64,000 bases of DNA, taken from Ancylobacter sp. TS-1 (GTDB lineage Bacteria > Pseudomonadota > Alphaproteobacteria > Rhizobiales > Xanthobacteraceae). Location of the stretch: the NCBI RefSeq assembly GCF_009223885.1, contig NZ_CP045144.1:1364001-1428000 (forward strand), given 5' to 3'. A program made the translations under genes and the position numbers. How positions within the stretch are numbered: the first letter of the stretch is position 1; the number at the start of each line of letters is the position of its first letter. A model generated the notes under the pieces. It was not told the DNA's origin, ran no database searches, and worked only from the letters and a program-made list of their open reading frames with translations. Below, one piece after another: positions 48,232 through 57,936 of this stretch.

Positions 48232-50088
48232 TCAGGCTTGGAAGAGGCGCCGGTAGAGCGTGGAGCGGTTGACGCCCAGCCGGCGCGCCGCCTGCGAGAC
48301 ATTGCCGCCGCAGGCATCGAGCGCGCGCCGCATCGCCTCCACGGTCAGGGCGTCGAGCGTGTCCGGCGCGGGCGCGGCGGGGATCGGCGAGGCGGACAGG
48401 ATGTCGGCCGGCAGCATGTCCTCGTTCACCGGCCGGTGCGGCTCGGCAAGGGCGGCGAGAGCCCGCAGCGTGCCCGCGAGCTGGCGGAAATTGCCCGGCC
48501 AGCCATGCTCCGCCAGACGCCGCTCGCAACCCTCCGAGAGGGTGATCCGGTCGTCGTCGACGAGGCGCTGCCACAGCGCCCGCACGATGGCGCGCCGGTC
48601 GGCCAGAGCCCGCAGCGGCGGCAGTTCCACCGTGTAATGGGCGATGCGGAAATACAGGTCCTGCCGGAAGCTGCCCGTCTCCACCAGCGCGCGCAGGTCG
48701 CGATGGGTGGCGCAGAGCAGCGCGAAGTCCACCTTGACCGGCCGACCGCCGCCGAGCGGGGCGACCTCGCGCTCCTGAAGCACGCGCAGCAGCCGGGATT
48801 GCAGCCCCAGCGGCATGTCGCCAATCTCGTCGAGGAACAGCACGCCGCCATCGGCCTCGCGCAGCAGGCCCTTGCGGCCATGCCGGCGCGCGCCGGTGAA
48901 GGCGCCGTCCTCATAGCCGAACAGCTCGGATTCGATCAGCGTCTCGGGAATCGAGGCGCAGTTCACCGCCACGAAGGGGCCGCCCCCCCGGGTGCTGAGC
49001 CGGTGAATCTCGCGCGCCGCCAGTTCCTTGCCGGTGCCGGTCTCCCCGCGCACCAGCACGGGCACGTCGGCATCCACCATCCGCACCGCGCGGCCGATCG
49101 CCTCGCGCTCGGGCGTGCCGAGCACCGGCCCGGCGTCCCGCAGCCGGGCCGCAGGCGTCGTCGGCCGCAAGGCACGGGCGATGCTGCCGCCGGCGCCGTC
49201 GAAACGGGCGAACAGGGCCTCGCCACGGGCGCCGCGCAGCGCATGGGTCTCGCCGTCGGGACGCGGCAGGCGCTCCAGCAGCGCGTCCGCCCGCGCCGCG
49301 CCGAGCGCCGACCAGTCGGCGCCGACAAGGCCGAGCCCGGTGCGGTTGGCGGCCACCAGCCGCTCATCCTCGAACACCAGCACGCCCTCGCGCGCGGTTC
49401 CCAAAAGGGCCCGCTCGGATTGCAGGCGCAGGATGCGCCTCCCGGCGAAATCCTCGTCGAAGAAACGGTGCTCGATCTGCGCCACCGCCATGCGCACGAG
49501 GCCGAGCGCGTGGCGATGGTCGACCGCCGCCGGGCCGGACAGGTCGAGCGCGCCGACGGTGCGGCCATAGGGATCGAGGATCGGCGCCGCCGAACAGGAG
49601 AGGATGCCGTGCGGGTCGTAATAATGCTCGCCGCCATGCACGGCGATGGGCCGGCCCTCGACCAGCGCGGTGCCGACCGCGTTGGTGCCGGTCGAGTTCT
49701 CGCCCCACAGCACGCCGGGGCGCAGCGCCACCTGCGCGGCGCGGGCGGCGAAGTCGGCATTGCCGAGCGCGTCGAGGATCAGCCCGTCGGCATCGGTGAG
49801 GATGACCACGCAGCCGGTCTGCATGGCGTCGGCGTAGAGGCTCTCGATCTCCGGCCGGCACAGCCGGCGCAGCCGCTCGTGCCGCTCGGCGACGGCGCTA
49901 AGCTCATAGGCGGTCAGCGGTTCGAGGCGCGGCAGCGCGGCGCTGTCGAGCCCGCGTTCCTGGCAGCGCTGCCACGAGCGCAGGATCGGCTCCGGCACCA
50001 GCGCGTCCAGCGGCCGGTCCGGGCGGGCGTGCTGAAAGAACTGCCGGCGCGCGGCGAGCACCGTGCGCGATGAGACCTCGGGGCGCAT
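48232..50088 (-). CDS. acoR: AcoR-type sigma-54-dependent transcriptional activator
   Basis: A 618-residue enhancer-binding protein. The N-terminal sensor is a GAF domain of the AcoR type ([59 protein letters not shown]). The AAA+ core has Walker [16 protein letters not shown], the sigma-54 contact GAFTGA, Walker [13 protein letters not shown] and the R-finger region. The Fis-type HTH is [28 protein letters not shown] lies 6 nt before the ATG. It is divergent from an aldehyde dehydrogenase gene with a sigma-54 promoter, which it almost certainly activates in response to an aldehyde, alcohol or ketone precursor. Confidence 0.93.
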   Translation of the reverse strand: MRPEVSSRTVLAARRQFFQHARPDRPLDALVPEPILRSWQRCQERGLDSAALPRLEPLTAYELSAVAERHERLRRLCRPEIESLYADAMQTGCVVILTDADGLILDALGNADFAARAAQVALRPGVLWGENSTGTNAVGTALVEGRPIAVHGGEHYYDPHGILSCSAAPILDPYGRTVGALDLSGPAAVDHRHALGLVRMAVAQIEHRFFDEDFAGRRILRLQSERALLGTAREGVLVFEDERLVAANRTGLGLVGADWSALGAARADALLERLPRPDGETHALRGARGEALFARFDGAGGSIARALRPTTPAARLRDAGPVLGTPEREAIGRAVRMVDADVPVLVRGETGTGKELAAREIHRLSTRGGGPFVAVNCASIPETLIESELFGYEDGAFTGARRHGRKGLLREADGGVLFLDEIGDMPLGLQSRLLRVLQEREVAPLGGGRPVKVDFALLCATHRDLRALVETGSFRQDLYFRIAHYTVELPPLRALADRRAIVRALWQRLVDDDRITLSEGCERRLAEHGWPGNFRQLAGTLRALAALAEPHRPVNEDMLPADILSASPIPAAPAPDTLDALTVEAMRRALDACGGNVSQAARRLGVNRSTLYRRLFQA

Positions 50089-50102
50089 GCGATCCTCCCG
50101 GA

Positions 50103-50160
50103 GTGTTGCAAAATGCCACACGTGTCGCAGGTCTTGTTGTTATATCGGACAGTTGTTGCA
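50103..50160. promoter_or_regulatory. Candidate activator-binding sites (UAS) for the AcoR-type protein
   Basis: Three adjacent half-sites in alternating orientation, GTGTTGCA (50103-50110), TGCCACAC (50114-50121) and GTGTCGCA (50122-50129), with a further TGTTGCA at 50154-50160. The last two of the three form a near-perfect 16-bp palindrome (50114-50129). They lie 120-180 bp upstream of the -24/-12 promoter, a normal enhancer distance, and just upstream of the activator's own start. Confidence 0.55.
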
Positions 50161-50280
50161 AAGTTTTCGTGGCGCGTCCACGCGAATGATCATCACCGCT
50201 TCGCGAGAGCACCGCGCCCGCGAGCAATACCAACATCTTGCCGCCATGCAGTATCGAATTTGTGCATCGCCGCAAAGGAC

Positions 50281-50297
50281 TGGCACAACGGGTGCAA
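50281..50297 (+). promoter_or_regulatory. Sigma-54 (-24/-12) promoter of the aldehyde dehydrogenase
   Basis: TGGCAC-N5-GGTGCAA at 50281-50297 matches the TGGCAC/TTGCA consensus with one mismatch in the -12 element. The essential GG and GC doublets are at 50282-50283 and 50294-50295 with the required spacing. The predicted transcript start lies about 20 nt before the ATG at 50327. Confidence 0.8.
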
Positions 50298-50326
50298 TTC
50301 TCGGACTCCCAGCCTGGGAGGAACAT

Positions 50327-51844
<1,518 letters not shown>

Positions 51845-51925
51845 GCGGATGGCCGGCGGGCGGCAACCGGAGCCACCGGGCCGTCGCCCGCCGAGCCGCC
51901 TGCCTCGCCGTCATACCGGCGTTGC

Positions 51926-51963
51926 GCCGTCCCGGAACCCTTCGCCGGGACGGCGGCTTTTTT
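51926..51963 (+). terminator. Intrinsic terminator after exaC
   Basis: GCCGTCCCGG (51926-51935) and CCGGGACGGC (51945-51954) form a 10-bp stem with a 9-nt loop, followed by GGC and six T (51958-51963). It lies directly upstream of the ribosome binding site of the DUF779 gene, so read-through must be partial for co-expression. Confidence 0.88.
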
Positions 51964-51978
51964 CGTAAGGAGGCCCTC

Positions 51979-52404
51979 ATGAGCCCAACGAGCACCGCCG
52001 AAGCCGAAGCCGCAACCGTCGCCGACACCATTCCCAGGGTGCTGGCGACACCGGCCGCCCTCGAACTCATCGCCACCCTCGCCGCCGCCAACGGGCCGCT
52101 GCTGTTCCACCAGTCGGGGGGATGCTGCGACGGCTCCTCGCCCATGTGCTACGCGCAGGGCGACTACATCGTCGGCGACCGCGACGTGCGCATGGGCGAG
52201 ATCGGCGGGGCGCCCTTCTATATGAGCCCCTCGCAATTCGCCTACTGGCAGCACACGCAGCTGATCATCGACGTGGTGCCCGGGCGCGGTGGCATGTTCA
52301 GCCTGGAGAACGGGCGGGACGTGCGCTTCCTCACCCGCTCACGGCTCTTCGCCGACGACGAGCTCGATCGCCTGGCCCCGACCCGCGAGGGCGCGGACGG
52401 CTGA
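51979..52404 (+). CDS. DUF779 protein linked to aldehyde dehydrogenase
   Basis: A 141-residue DUF779 protein. The signature is GPLLFHQSGGCCDGSSPMCY, with three Cys and a His close together, followed by GDRDVRMGEIGGAPFYMSPSQFAYW and a C-terminal RFLTRSRLF. The Cys/His cluster looks able to hold a metal. Members are commonly found beside ExaC-type aldehyde dehydrogenases, as here, but the function is unknown; a maturation or repair role has been guessed from context. AAGGAGG lies 5 nt before the ATG. Confidence 0.9.
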   Translation: MSPTSTAEAEAATVADTIPRVLATPAALELIATLAAANGPLLFHQSGGCCDGSSPMCYAQGDYIVGDRDVRMGEIGGAPFYMSPSQFAYWQHTQLIIDVVPGRGGMFSLENGRDVRFLTRSRLFADDELDRLAPTREGADG

Positions 52405-52493
52405 CGCCTGACGAAAACGCCACCCGCGGGTACGGATGGCGCCATAGGATCAAATGGAACTTCGCTAAAGCCGGCGGCGATGCCGGCCCGGCT

Positions 52494-52820
52494 TCACTGG
52501 CAGAGCAGGATGTCCTGCTCGCGCACGAGCCGGTAGGTGTCCGCCAGCTTGGTGACGAAGCGCACGTCGCCGCCGCTGTTGAGGCAGTAGTCGACGAGGC
52601 GACCCTCACCCCAGCTGATGCGGACGGCGCGCGGGTTGAAGCAGAGATTCTGCAGCTCGATGCGGCCGGCGGAGGAACTGATCTCCACCACGCACACGCG
52701 CTCCACGGCGCCCTGCAGGTCGCTGCCGGCCCAACGCGGCTGCGCAAAGGCGATGCCGCCGAGAAGCGTGGCGCCGCATGCCAGAGCAATTCCACCCGTA
52801 ACGATATGCTTCTTGTTCAC
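52494..52820 (-). CDS. Small exported protein with four cysteines, unknown
   Basis: A 108-residue protein with a signal peptide (IVTGGIALACGATLLGGIAFA). The mature part has Cys in RVCVVE, NLCFN, DYCLN and ILLCQ, the last being the penultimate residue, so two disulfides are possible. The start is a GTG at 52820. An AT-rich promoter-like region lies upstream (52860-52935). Family not recognised. Confidence 0.65.
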   Translation of the reverse strand: MNKKHIVTGGIALACGATLLGGIAFAQPRWAGSDLQGAVERVCVVEISSSAGRIELQNLCFNPRAVRISWGEGRLVDYCLNSGGDVRFVTKLADTYRLVREQDILLCQ

Positions 52821-53145
52821 CTTGGCGACCCCCGTCGAGCCTGGGCTTGGCGGCGGAATTTACACTTCGTTGTCGATAAAGCAACAATTTTGAAATTATA
52901 TCGCAGTTTTTTCGCTTCAGATTTGAATTTTATGAGTACGCCCCCAAATCCGGCCGGGATTCCGCCCAACAGGCGGGCAAATGGCGCGGCTGCACGATTC
53001 GAGGCACCCCGTGATTCGCCGAGCGGGCCGGATACCATCCCCCTCGGCGCGCCGGGCAGCGACGGACGGTACATACATGCCGCCACCTGGGCGCGGGTCG
53101 GGCTTTATGGCGGAAAATCCGGCGGACCGCCAGAGGGGTGCGCAG
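52821..53145. other. 325-bp intergenic region without a supported gene
   Basis: Contains an AT-rich stretch (52860-52935) suited to a promoter for the leftward small exported protein. A 75-codon frame at 52932-53159 (+) begins with an ATG but has no ribosome binding site and reads through Pro/Gly/Ala-rich, shadow-like sequence into the response-regulator gene. Nothing else is seen. Confidence 0.5.
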
Positions 53146-54078
53146 CTACCGGCTGGTGAGCGCCGTGACGGCCAGCGCCGTGGCTGCCGCGCGATTCTCC
53201 ACGCCGATCTTGGCGTAGATCTGCTCGAGATGCTTGTTCACCGTGCGCGGCGACAGGCCGAGAATCTCGCCGATGTCGCGATTGGCCTTGCCGCGCGCCA
53301 GCCACATCAGCACCTCGGCCTCGCGTACGGTGAGGTTCAGCTTCGCCCTCAGCACCTGCTCGGGCGGCAGGCCCTCGTCCTCGACGATGCGCAGCAGCAG
53401 TTCCTCAGGGCCGATCTGCCCGACATAGGAGAGCTTGAGCCGGCGCGGCGTGCTGTCGACGGCAAGCTCGATCACGTTCGGCTCGGCCGCCGCGGACTCG
53501 CCCTTGCGGCCTTCCAGCCAGCGGCGCACCGATTCGGGCAGCATGAAGCTGTCGCCCGGCGGCGAGATGGTGATCGCGGTCAGCAGCGCCGTCGCCTGGG
53601 GCGTCGACCACAGCACCCGGCCCTCGCGCGTCGCCGAGAGCAGGTAGCGCCCGGCCGCGTCGAGCGCCGCGCGGGCGCTGTGGGTCTGGCGGGCATTGGC
53701 CAGATGCACGCGGATGCGCGCGATAAGCTCGTCCGGCGAGATCGGCTTGGTCACATAGTCGACCCCGCCGGCCTCCAGCCCCTTCACGATCTGCTCGGTC
53801 TCCGACAGGCCGGTCATGAAGATGACCGGCACATGGGCGACCGCCTTGTTGCGCTTGAGCAGGCGGCAGGTCTCGAACCCGTCCATGCCCGGCATCACCG
53901 CGTCCATGAGGATGATGTCGGGCGTGATGCGCTCGACCAGCGCCAGCGCGTTGGCGCCCTCGACGGCGACCAGCACCGTTGCGCCCGCCGCTTCGAGCGC
54001 GTCGGTGAGGAGACTCAGCGTCTCCGGCGAATCGTCCACCACGAGGACGATGTCTCGGCGCTCCACGCTATGCATCAT
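53146..54078 (-). CDS. Response regulator with LuxR-type HTH, partner of the NCS1 kinase
   Basis: A 310-residue response regulator. The receiver domain (residues 9-125) has the acidic pair D15/D16, the phosphoacceptor D59 in IILMDAVMPGMDG, T in FMTG and the Lys in VTKPISPDEL. A roughly 110-residue middle segment (LLSATREGRVLWSTPQATALL...) links to a LuxR/NarL HTH near residues 243-305 (LTVREAEVLMWLARGKANRDIGEILGLSPRTVNKHLEQIYAKI). Its start overlaps the hybrid kinase stop by 11 nt, so they form one operon and surely one phosphorelay. Likely targets are the divergent urt-fmd genes. Confidence 0.93.
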   Translation of the reverse strand: MMHSVERRDIVLVVDDSPETLSLLTDALEAAGATVLVAVEGANALALVERITPDIILMDAVMPGMDGFETCRLLKRNKAVAHVPVIFMTGLSETEQIVKGLEAGGVDYVTKPISPDELIARIRVHLANARQTHSARAALDAAGRYLLSATREGRVLWSTPQATALLTAITISPPGDSFMLPESVRRWLEGRKGESAAAEPNVIELAVDSTPRRLKLSYVGQIGPEELLLRIVEDEGLPPEQVLRAKLNLTVREAEVLMWLARGKANRDIGEILGLSPRTVNKHLEQIYAKIGVENRAAATALAVTALTSR

Positions 54079-57000
54079 TGCTGCGCAACGCCTCCAGGAC
54101 AGCCATGTATTGTTTGAGGTCGAACGTTTCCATCAGGTCGCGCATATGCGTGACGAACGCCTTGTGGTCGGGCGAGGCGCCCTCGATCTCGCTCAGCTTG
54201 GCCTGGATGCCGCGCACATAGCCGATCTCGCCCAGCTTCACGAGGTCGTCGATATGCACGCCGGAAGGCGCCTGAAGGCTGCCGGCCGGCACCACCTCCT
54301 TCACCGCCTGCGCGGTCAGCTCGGCCTCGCCGATCCATTCGAGGTCGAGCAGCACGGCCATCTTCTCCAGCAGCGTGCGCAGATGCACCGGCTTCACCAG
54401 ATGGTCGTCGTGCTGGGACAGCCCGTCGCCGTGTATCTCCCCCGCATTGGCCGAGATGATGATGATGCGCGGGCGCGCGCGCCCCTCGTCGCGCAGCAGC
54501 CGCACCACCTCCCAGCCATTGAGGCCGGGCATGGAGATGTCGAGCAGCAGCAGGTCCGGGTCCCATTCGCGCACCATGTCGAGCGCCTGCACGCCGTCGG
54601 AGGCCGCCAGCACGGTGAAGCCGAGCGGCACCAGCAGCTCGTGCATCAGGTCGCGATGGGCGGCGTCGTCGTCGGCGACCATCACCGTGCGGCGCGGGCC
54701 GGTATAGCCGGCGATGTGCCGGTGCTGGATCGGGGCGACGCCGGAGGGATTCGTGACCTCCGAGAGCATCAGCTTCACCCGGAAGGTGCTGCCCTCCCCG
54801 GGCGTCGAGGTTAGCGATATCTCGCCGCCCATGATCTCGGTCAGCAGCTTGGTGATGGTGAGGCCGAGGCCGATGCCGGCGGTGGAATAGGTGCCGGCGC
54901 GCTCGCCGCGCTCGAACGGCTCGAAGATGCGCTTGTGGTCGGCGGCGGGAATGCCGATGCCGCTGTCCTCCACCTCGAACTCGGCCACCTGGTTGCGATA
55001 GCCCACGCGCAAGGCCACCCGCCCGCTGGCGGTGAACTTGATCGCGTTGGACAGGAGGTTGATCAGGATCTGCCGCAGCCGCTTCTCGTCGGTGTAGACG
55101 ACCGCCGGCAGCCGCTCGGGGCGCACATAGACGAAGTCGATGCCCTTGGCGGTAGCCTGAAGGCGGAACATGTCGACAAGCTGGTCGAGGAAGTCGCCGA
55201 TGCGCACCTCGTCGCGGTTGAGATGCAGCCGCCCGGCCTCGATCTTGGAGATGTCGAGCAGCCCGTCGATCAGGCCGGACAGGTGCTCGGCCGAGCGCCG
55301 CACGACGCGGATGGCGTCGCGCCGGTGCGGCGGGATCAGCGTGTCGCGCTCCAGAAGCTGGGCGTAGCCGAGAATGGCGTTGAGGGGCGTGCGCAGCTCG
55401 TGGCTGATGCCGACGACATAGCGGCTCTTGGCGAGGTTGGCGGCCTCGGCGGCTTCCTTGGCCTTCTGCAGCTTGGCGTCGGTGCGCTTGTGCGCTTCGA
55501 TCTCCCGCATCAGCAGCGACGTCTGGCGGTTGCTCTCCTCCTGCGCGACGCTGCGGCTTTCCTGCGCCAGCACCAGCAGCCAGGCGGCGACGCCGGCGAT
55601 GATGAGCAGGATGAAATAGAGCGTGAACAGCACATTGCCGACCGCCTCGCGCTCGGCCGCCGGCGCGAAGGTCGCCTGAAAATAGATCACGCCCAATATG
55701 CCGCCGATCACCAGCGCCAGCAGCGACATGACGCCGATATAGTGGCCGAGCCGCGAATTGACGCGGGCCACCACCCAGCTCGGCAGCGTGGCTCGCATCG
55801 CCGCCAGTATCTGGTCGGGGAAGCGCGCATCCTCCTTGCAGCGGTCGTTGCAGCGCGCGTCGAGCGAGCAGCACAGCGAGCAGATCGGGCCCGCATAGAC
55901 CGGGCAGTGCGCCATGTCCTCCGGCTCGAACTTGTGCTCGCAGATGCAGCACTTGAGCGTATGGCGGGCATCCCAGTTCTTGGCCGTGCGCCGGGCGATG
56001 TAGTAGCGCCCGCCGGTGGCAAAGGCGATGGCGGCGGCCGCGACGAAGGAGACCACCAGCGCGAGGAAGGGCGCGAACACCTTCAGCGTCGGCCCGAAGA
56101 AGCCGGCGAAGGCGATGACTCCGACCAGCGTGCCGGCCAGCACCGCGCCGACGCCGACCGGGTTGATGTCGTAGAGATGCGCCCGCTTGAACTCGATGCC
56201 CGGCGGGCTCCAGCCCATCGGCTTGTTGACCACGAGATCGGCCACCAGCGCCGCCACCCACGCCACCGCCACGATGGCGTAGAGGCCGAGGATCTGCTCC
56301 AGCGCCTTGTAGATGCCGAGCGCCATCAGGGTGAGCGCGATGGTGACGTTGAACACCAGCCAGACCACCCGGCCCGGATGGCTGTGCGTCAGGCGCGAGA
56401 AGAAGTTCGACCAGGCGATCGACCCCGCATAGGAGTTGGTCACGTTGATCTTCAGCTGCGCCAGGATGACGAAGACGCCGGTGAAGGCGAGCGCCACCTC
56501 CGGCGACAGCACCGTCTTGAACGCCACCAGATACATCTGCGTGGGCTCGGCGGCGTGGAGCAGCGGAATGCCCTGGGTGAGCGCGAAATAGGTAAGGAAG
56601 GACCCGGCCAGCATCTTGATGCCGCCGGGGATGATCCAGCCCGGCCCGGCGCTCAGCAGCGCGACCCACCACAGCACATTGCGCGCCGTCTCGCTGCGCC
56701 CGGGCGCCCGGCGCGGCAGGAAGCGCAGGAAGTCGACCTGCTCGCCGATCTGCGCCACCAGCGCGAACACGACCGTCGTGGCGGCGCCGAACAGCACGAG
56801 GTCGAACGAGCCGTCGCGCGCGCCGAACTGGCCGGTGAAGGAGGTCCACCCGGCCATCGGATCATCCGCCATCAGGAAGATGAAGACGAAGGGAATGATG
56901 TTCAGCACCAGCCAGAACGGCTGCGTCCAGAGCTGGAACCGGCTGATGAAGGTGATGCCGTGCGTCACCAGCGGGATCACCACCAGCGCGCTGATGAAAT

Positions 57001-57457
57001 AGCCGATCATCAGCGGCACGCCGAAGCACATCTCCAGCGCCAGCGCCATGATCGCCGCCTCGATGGCGAAGAACAGGTAGGTGAAGGAGGCGTAGATCAG
57101 CGAGGTGACGGTGGAGCCGATATAGCCGAAGCCGGCGCCGCGGGTGAGCAGGTCGATGTCGACGCCGAACTTGGCGGCGTGGTAGCTGATCGGCAGGCCG
57201 GCGGCGAAGATGATGGCGCAGACCACGAGAATGGCCGCCACCGCGTTCTGGAAGCCGTAGGCGAGCGTGATCGCCCCGCCGATCGCCTCCAGCGCCAGGA
57301 AGGACACCGCGCCGAGCGCGGTATTGGCCACGCGCAGCGCCGACCAGCGGCGCGCGCTCTTGGCCGTGAAGCGCAGAGCGTAGTCTTCCAGCGTCTCGTT
57401 GACGACCCACTGATTGTAGCGGCGCCGCACGCGAACGATCTTCTGTTCCGCCGCCAT
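54068..57457 (-). CDS. NCS1 permease–hybrid histidine kinase fusion
   Basis: An 1129-residue inner-membrane sensor. Residues about 1-490 form a 12-helix NCS1 (cytosine/purine/allantoin permease) domain (WVVNETLEDYALRF, AFGFQN-like helix 1 region, LKINVTNSYAGSIAWSNFFSR). Residues about 500-540 are a 9-Cys cluster (CCICEHKFEPEDMAHC, CSLCC, RCNDRC). Two further helices (590-650) and a coiled coil lead to HisKA with H686 in GISHELRTPLN, HATPase (NLLSNAIKF, DSGIGIP, GIGLGLTITKLL), and a receiver with D973 in LLLLDISMPGLNG; a helical tail ends the protein. The ATG at 57457 has GAGG about 9 nt upstream. Divergent from urtA. It probably senses a transported or bound nitrogen compound. Confidence 0.93.
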   Translation of the reverse strand: MAAEQKIVRVRRRYNQWVVNETLEDYALRFTAKSARRWSALRVANTALGAVSFLALEAIGGAITLAYGFQNAVAAILVVCAIIFAAGLPISYHAAKFGVDIDLLTRGAGFGYIGSTVTSLIYASFTYLFFAIEAAIMALALEMCFGVPLMIGYFISALVVIPLVTHGITFISRFQLWTQPFWLVLNIIPFVFIFLMADDPMAGWTSFTGQFGARDGSFDLVLFGAATTVVFALVAQIGEQVDFLRFLPRRAPGRSETARNVLWWVALLSAGPGWIIPGGIKMLAGSFLTYFALTQGIPLLHAAEPTQMYLVAFKTVLSPEVALAFTGVFVILAQLKINVTNSYAGSIAWSNFFSRLTHSHPGRVVWLVFNVTIALTLMALGIYKALEQILGLYAIVAVAWVAALVADLVVNKPMGWSPPGIEFKRAHLYDINPVGVGAVLAGTLVGVIAFAGFFGPTLKVFAPFLALVVSFVAAAAIAFATGGRYYIARRTAKNWDARHTLKCCICEHKFEPEDMAHCPVYAGPICSLCCSLDARCNDRCKEDARFPDQILAAMRATLPSWVVARVNSRLGHYIGVMSLLALVIGGILGVIYFQATFAPAAEREAVGNVLFTLYFILLIIAGVAAWLLVLAQESRSVAQEESNRQTSLLMREIEAHKRTDAKLQKAKEAAEAANLAKSRYVVGISHELRTPLNAILGYAQLLERDTLIPPHRRDAIRVVRRSAEHLSGLIDGLLDISKIEAGRLHLNRDEVRIGDFLDQLVDMFRLQATAKGIDFVYVRPERLPAVVYTDEKRLRQILINLLSNAIKFTASGRVALRVGYRNQVAEFEVEDSGIGIPAADHKRIFEPFERGERAGTYSTAGIGLGLTITKLLTEIMGGEISLTSTPGEGSTFRVKLMLSEVTNPSGVAPIQHRHIAGYTGPRRTVMVADDDAAHRDLMHELLVPLGFTVLAASDGVQALDMVREWDPDLLLLDISMPGLNGWEVVRLLRDEGRARPRIIIISANAGEIHGDGLSQHDDHLVKPVHLRTLLEKMAVLLDLEWIGEAELTAQAVKEVVPAGSLQAPSGVHIDDLVKLGEIGYVRGIQAKLSEIEGASPDHKAFVTHMRDLMETFDLKQYMAVLEALRSNDA

Positions 57458-57936
57458 AGGGTTCCGCCTCGCCGCATCGACGCCAGACATGCCCGCGCGC
57501 TTAACCTCCCCACGCATTTTGTTGTTGCTGCACTGCATCGAACCCGGACGGAGCCCACCTCCGCCGGCCGAATATCAAGCACGAACCGTTCCAGTTAAGT
57601 CGACACTGTCCGCGTCACGTTGACCGCCGTGTATCGGTGACAGCGCCGACCCATCTGTCAATGATTTAATTTCAAATTGAATCCAAATAGGGCGAACAGC
57701 TTCCACCTTTACCACAAGCCAGATCATTGAACTTCTATACGCGCGCGCGCGAACATGTACGCCGGCGAACGCACACGCGACGCCGAGCTTACCGGGTCAC
57801 TGTGTAGGAGCCGCCGCCAATCCCCTATACGTCAATCGACGTATTGCTGCATCGCGTCATCGCCCCCCACGATCCGGTCAATGCAAGCACATAGCTAAGC
57901 TTGTTAAGGCCACGTCAAACCCGTGGAGGGGAACTT
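57458..57936. promoter_or_regulatory. Divergent control region between kinase and urt operons
   Basis: A 479-bp gap without a credible ORF. It holds an alternating CG tract (about 57739-57751), an 11-nt palindrome TTCAAATTGAA (57671-57681), the dyad ATACGTC-AATC-GACGTAT (57827-57844), and a CCACG/CGTGG hairpin (57910-57926) whose right arm overlaps the urtA ribosome binding site. I see no clear sigma-54 promoter. The length and symmetric elements fit control of both flanking operons. Confidence 0.55.
57827..57844. promoter_or_regulatory. 18-bp dyad, candidate response-regulator site
   Basis: ATACGTC (57827-57833) and GACGTAT (57838-57844) are perfect inverted repeats around AATC. The site lies 93 bp upstream of the urtA ATG. 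Seven-bp arms with a short spacer are typical of NarL/LuxR-type response regulator sites; the link to the neighbouring regulator is inference. Confidence 0.45.

Noticed and set aside
52932..53159. A 75-codon plus-strand ORF starting with ATG
   Set aside because: No ribosome binding site, Pro/Gly/Ala-rich shadow-like composition, and its end runs into the response-regulator gene on the other strand.
54935..57598. An 887-codon plus-strand frame across the kinase gene
   Set aside because: Antisense shadow of the NCS1-kinase; low complexity, no family features, no ribosome binding site.
57736..57753. Alternating CG tract as possible Z-DNA or recombination site
   Set aside because: Only about 12 bp long; such short tracts are common in GC-rich genomes and nothing nearby supports a function.
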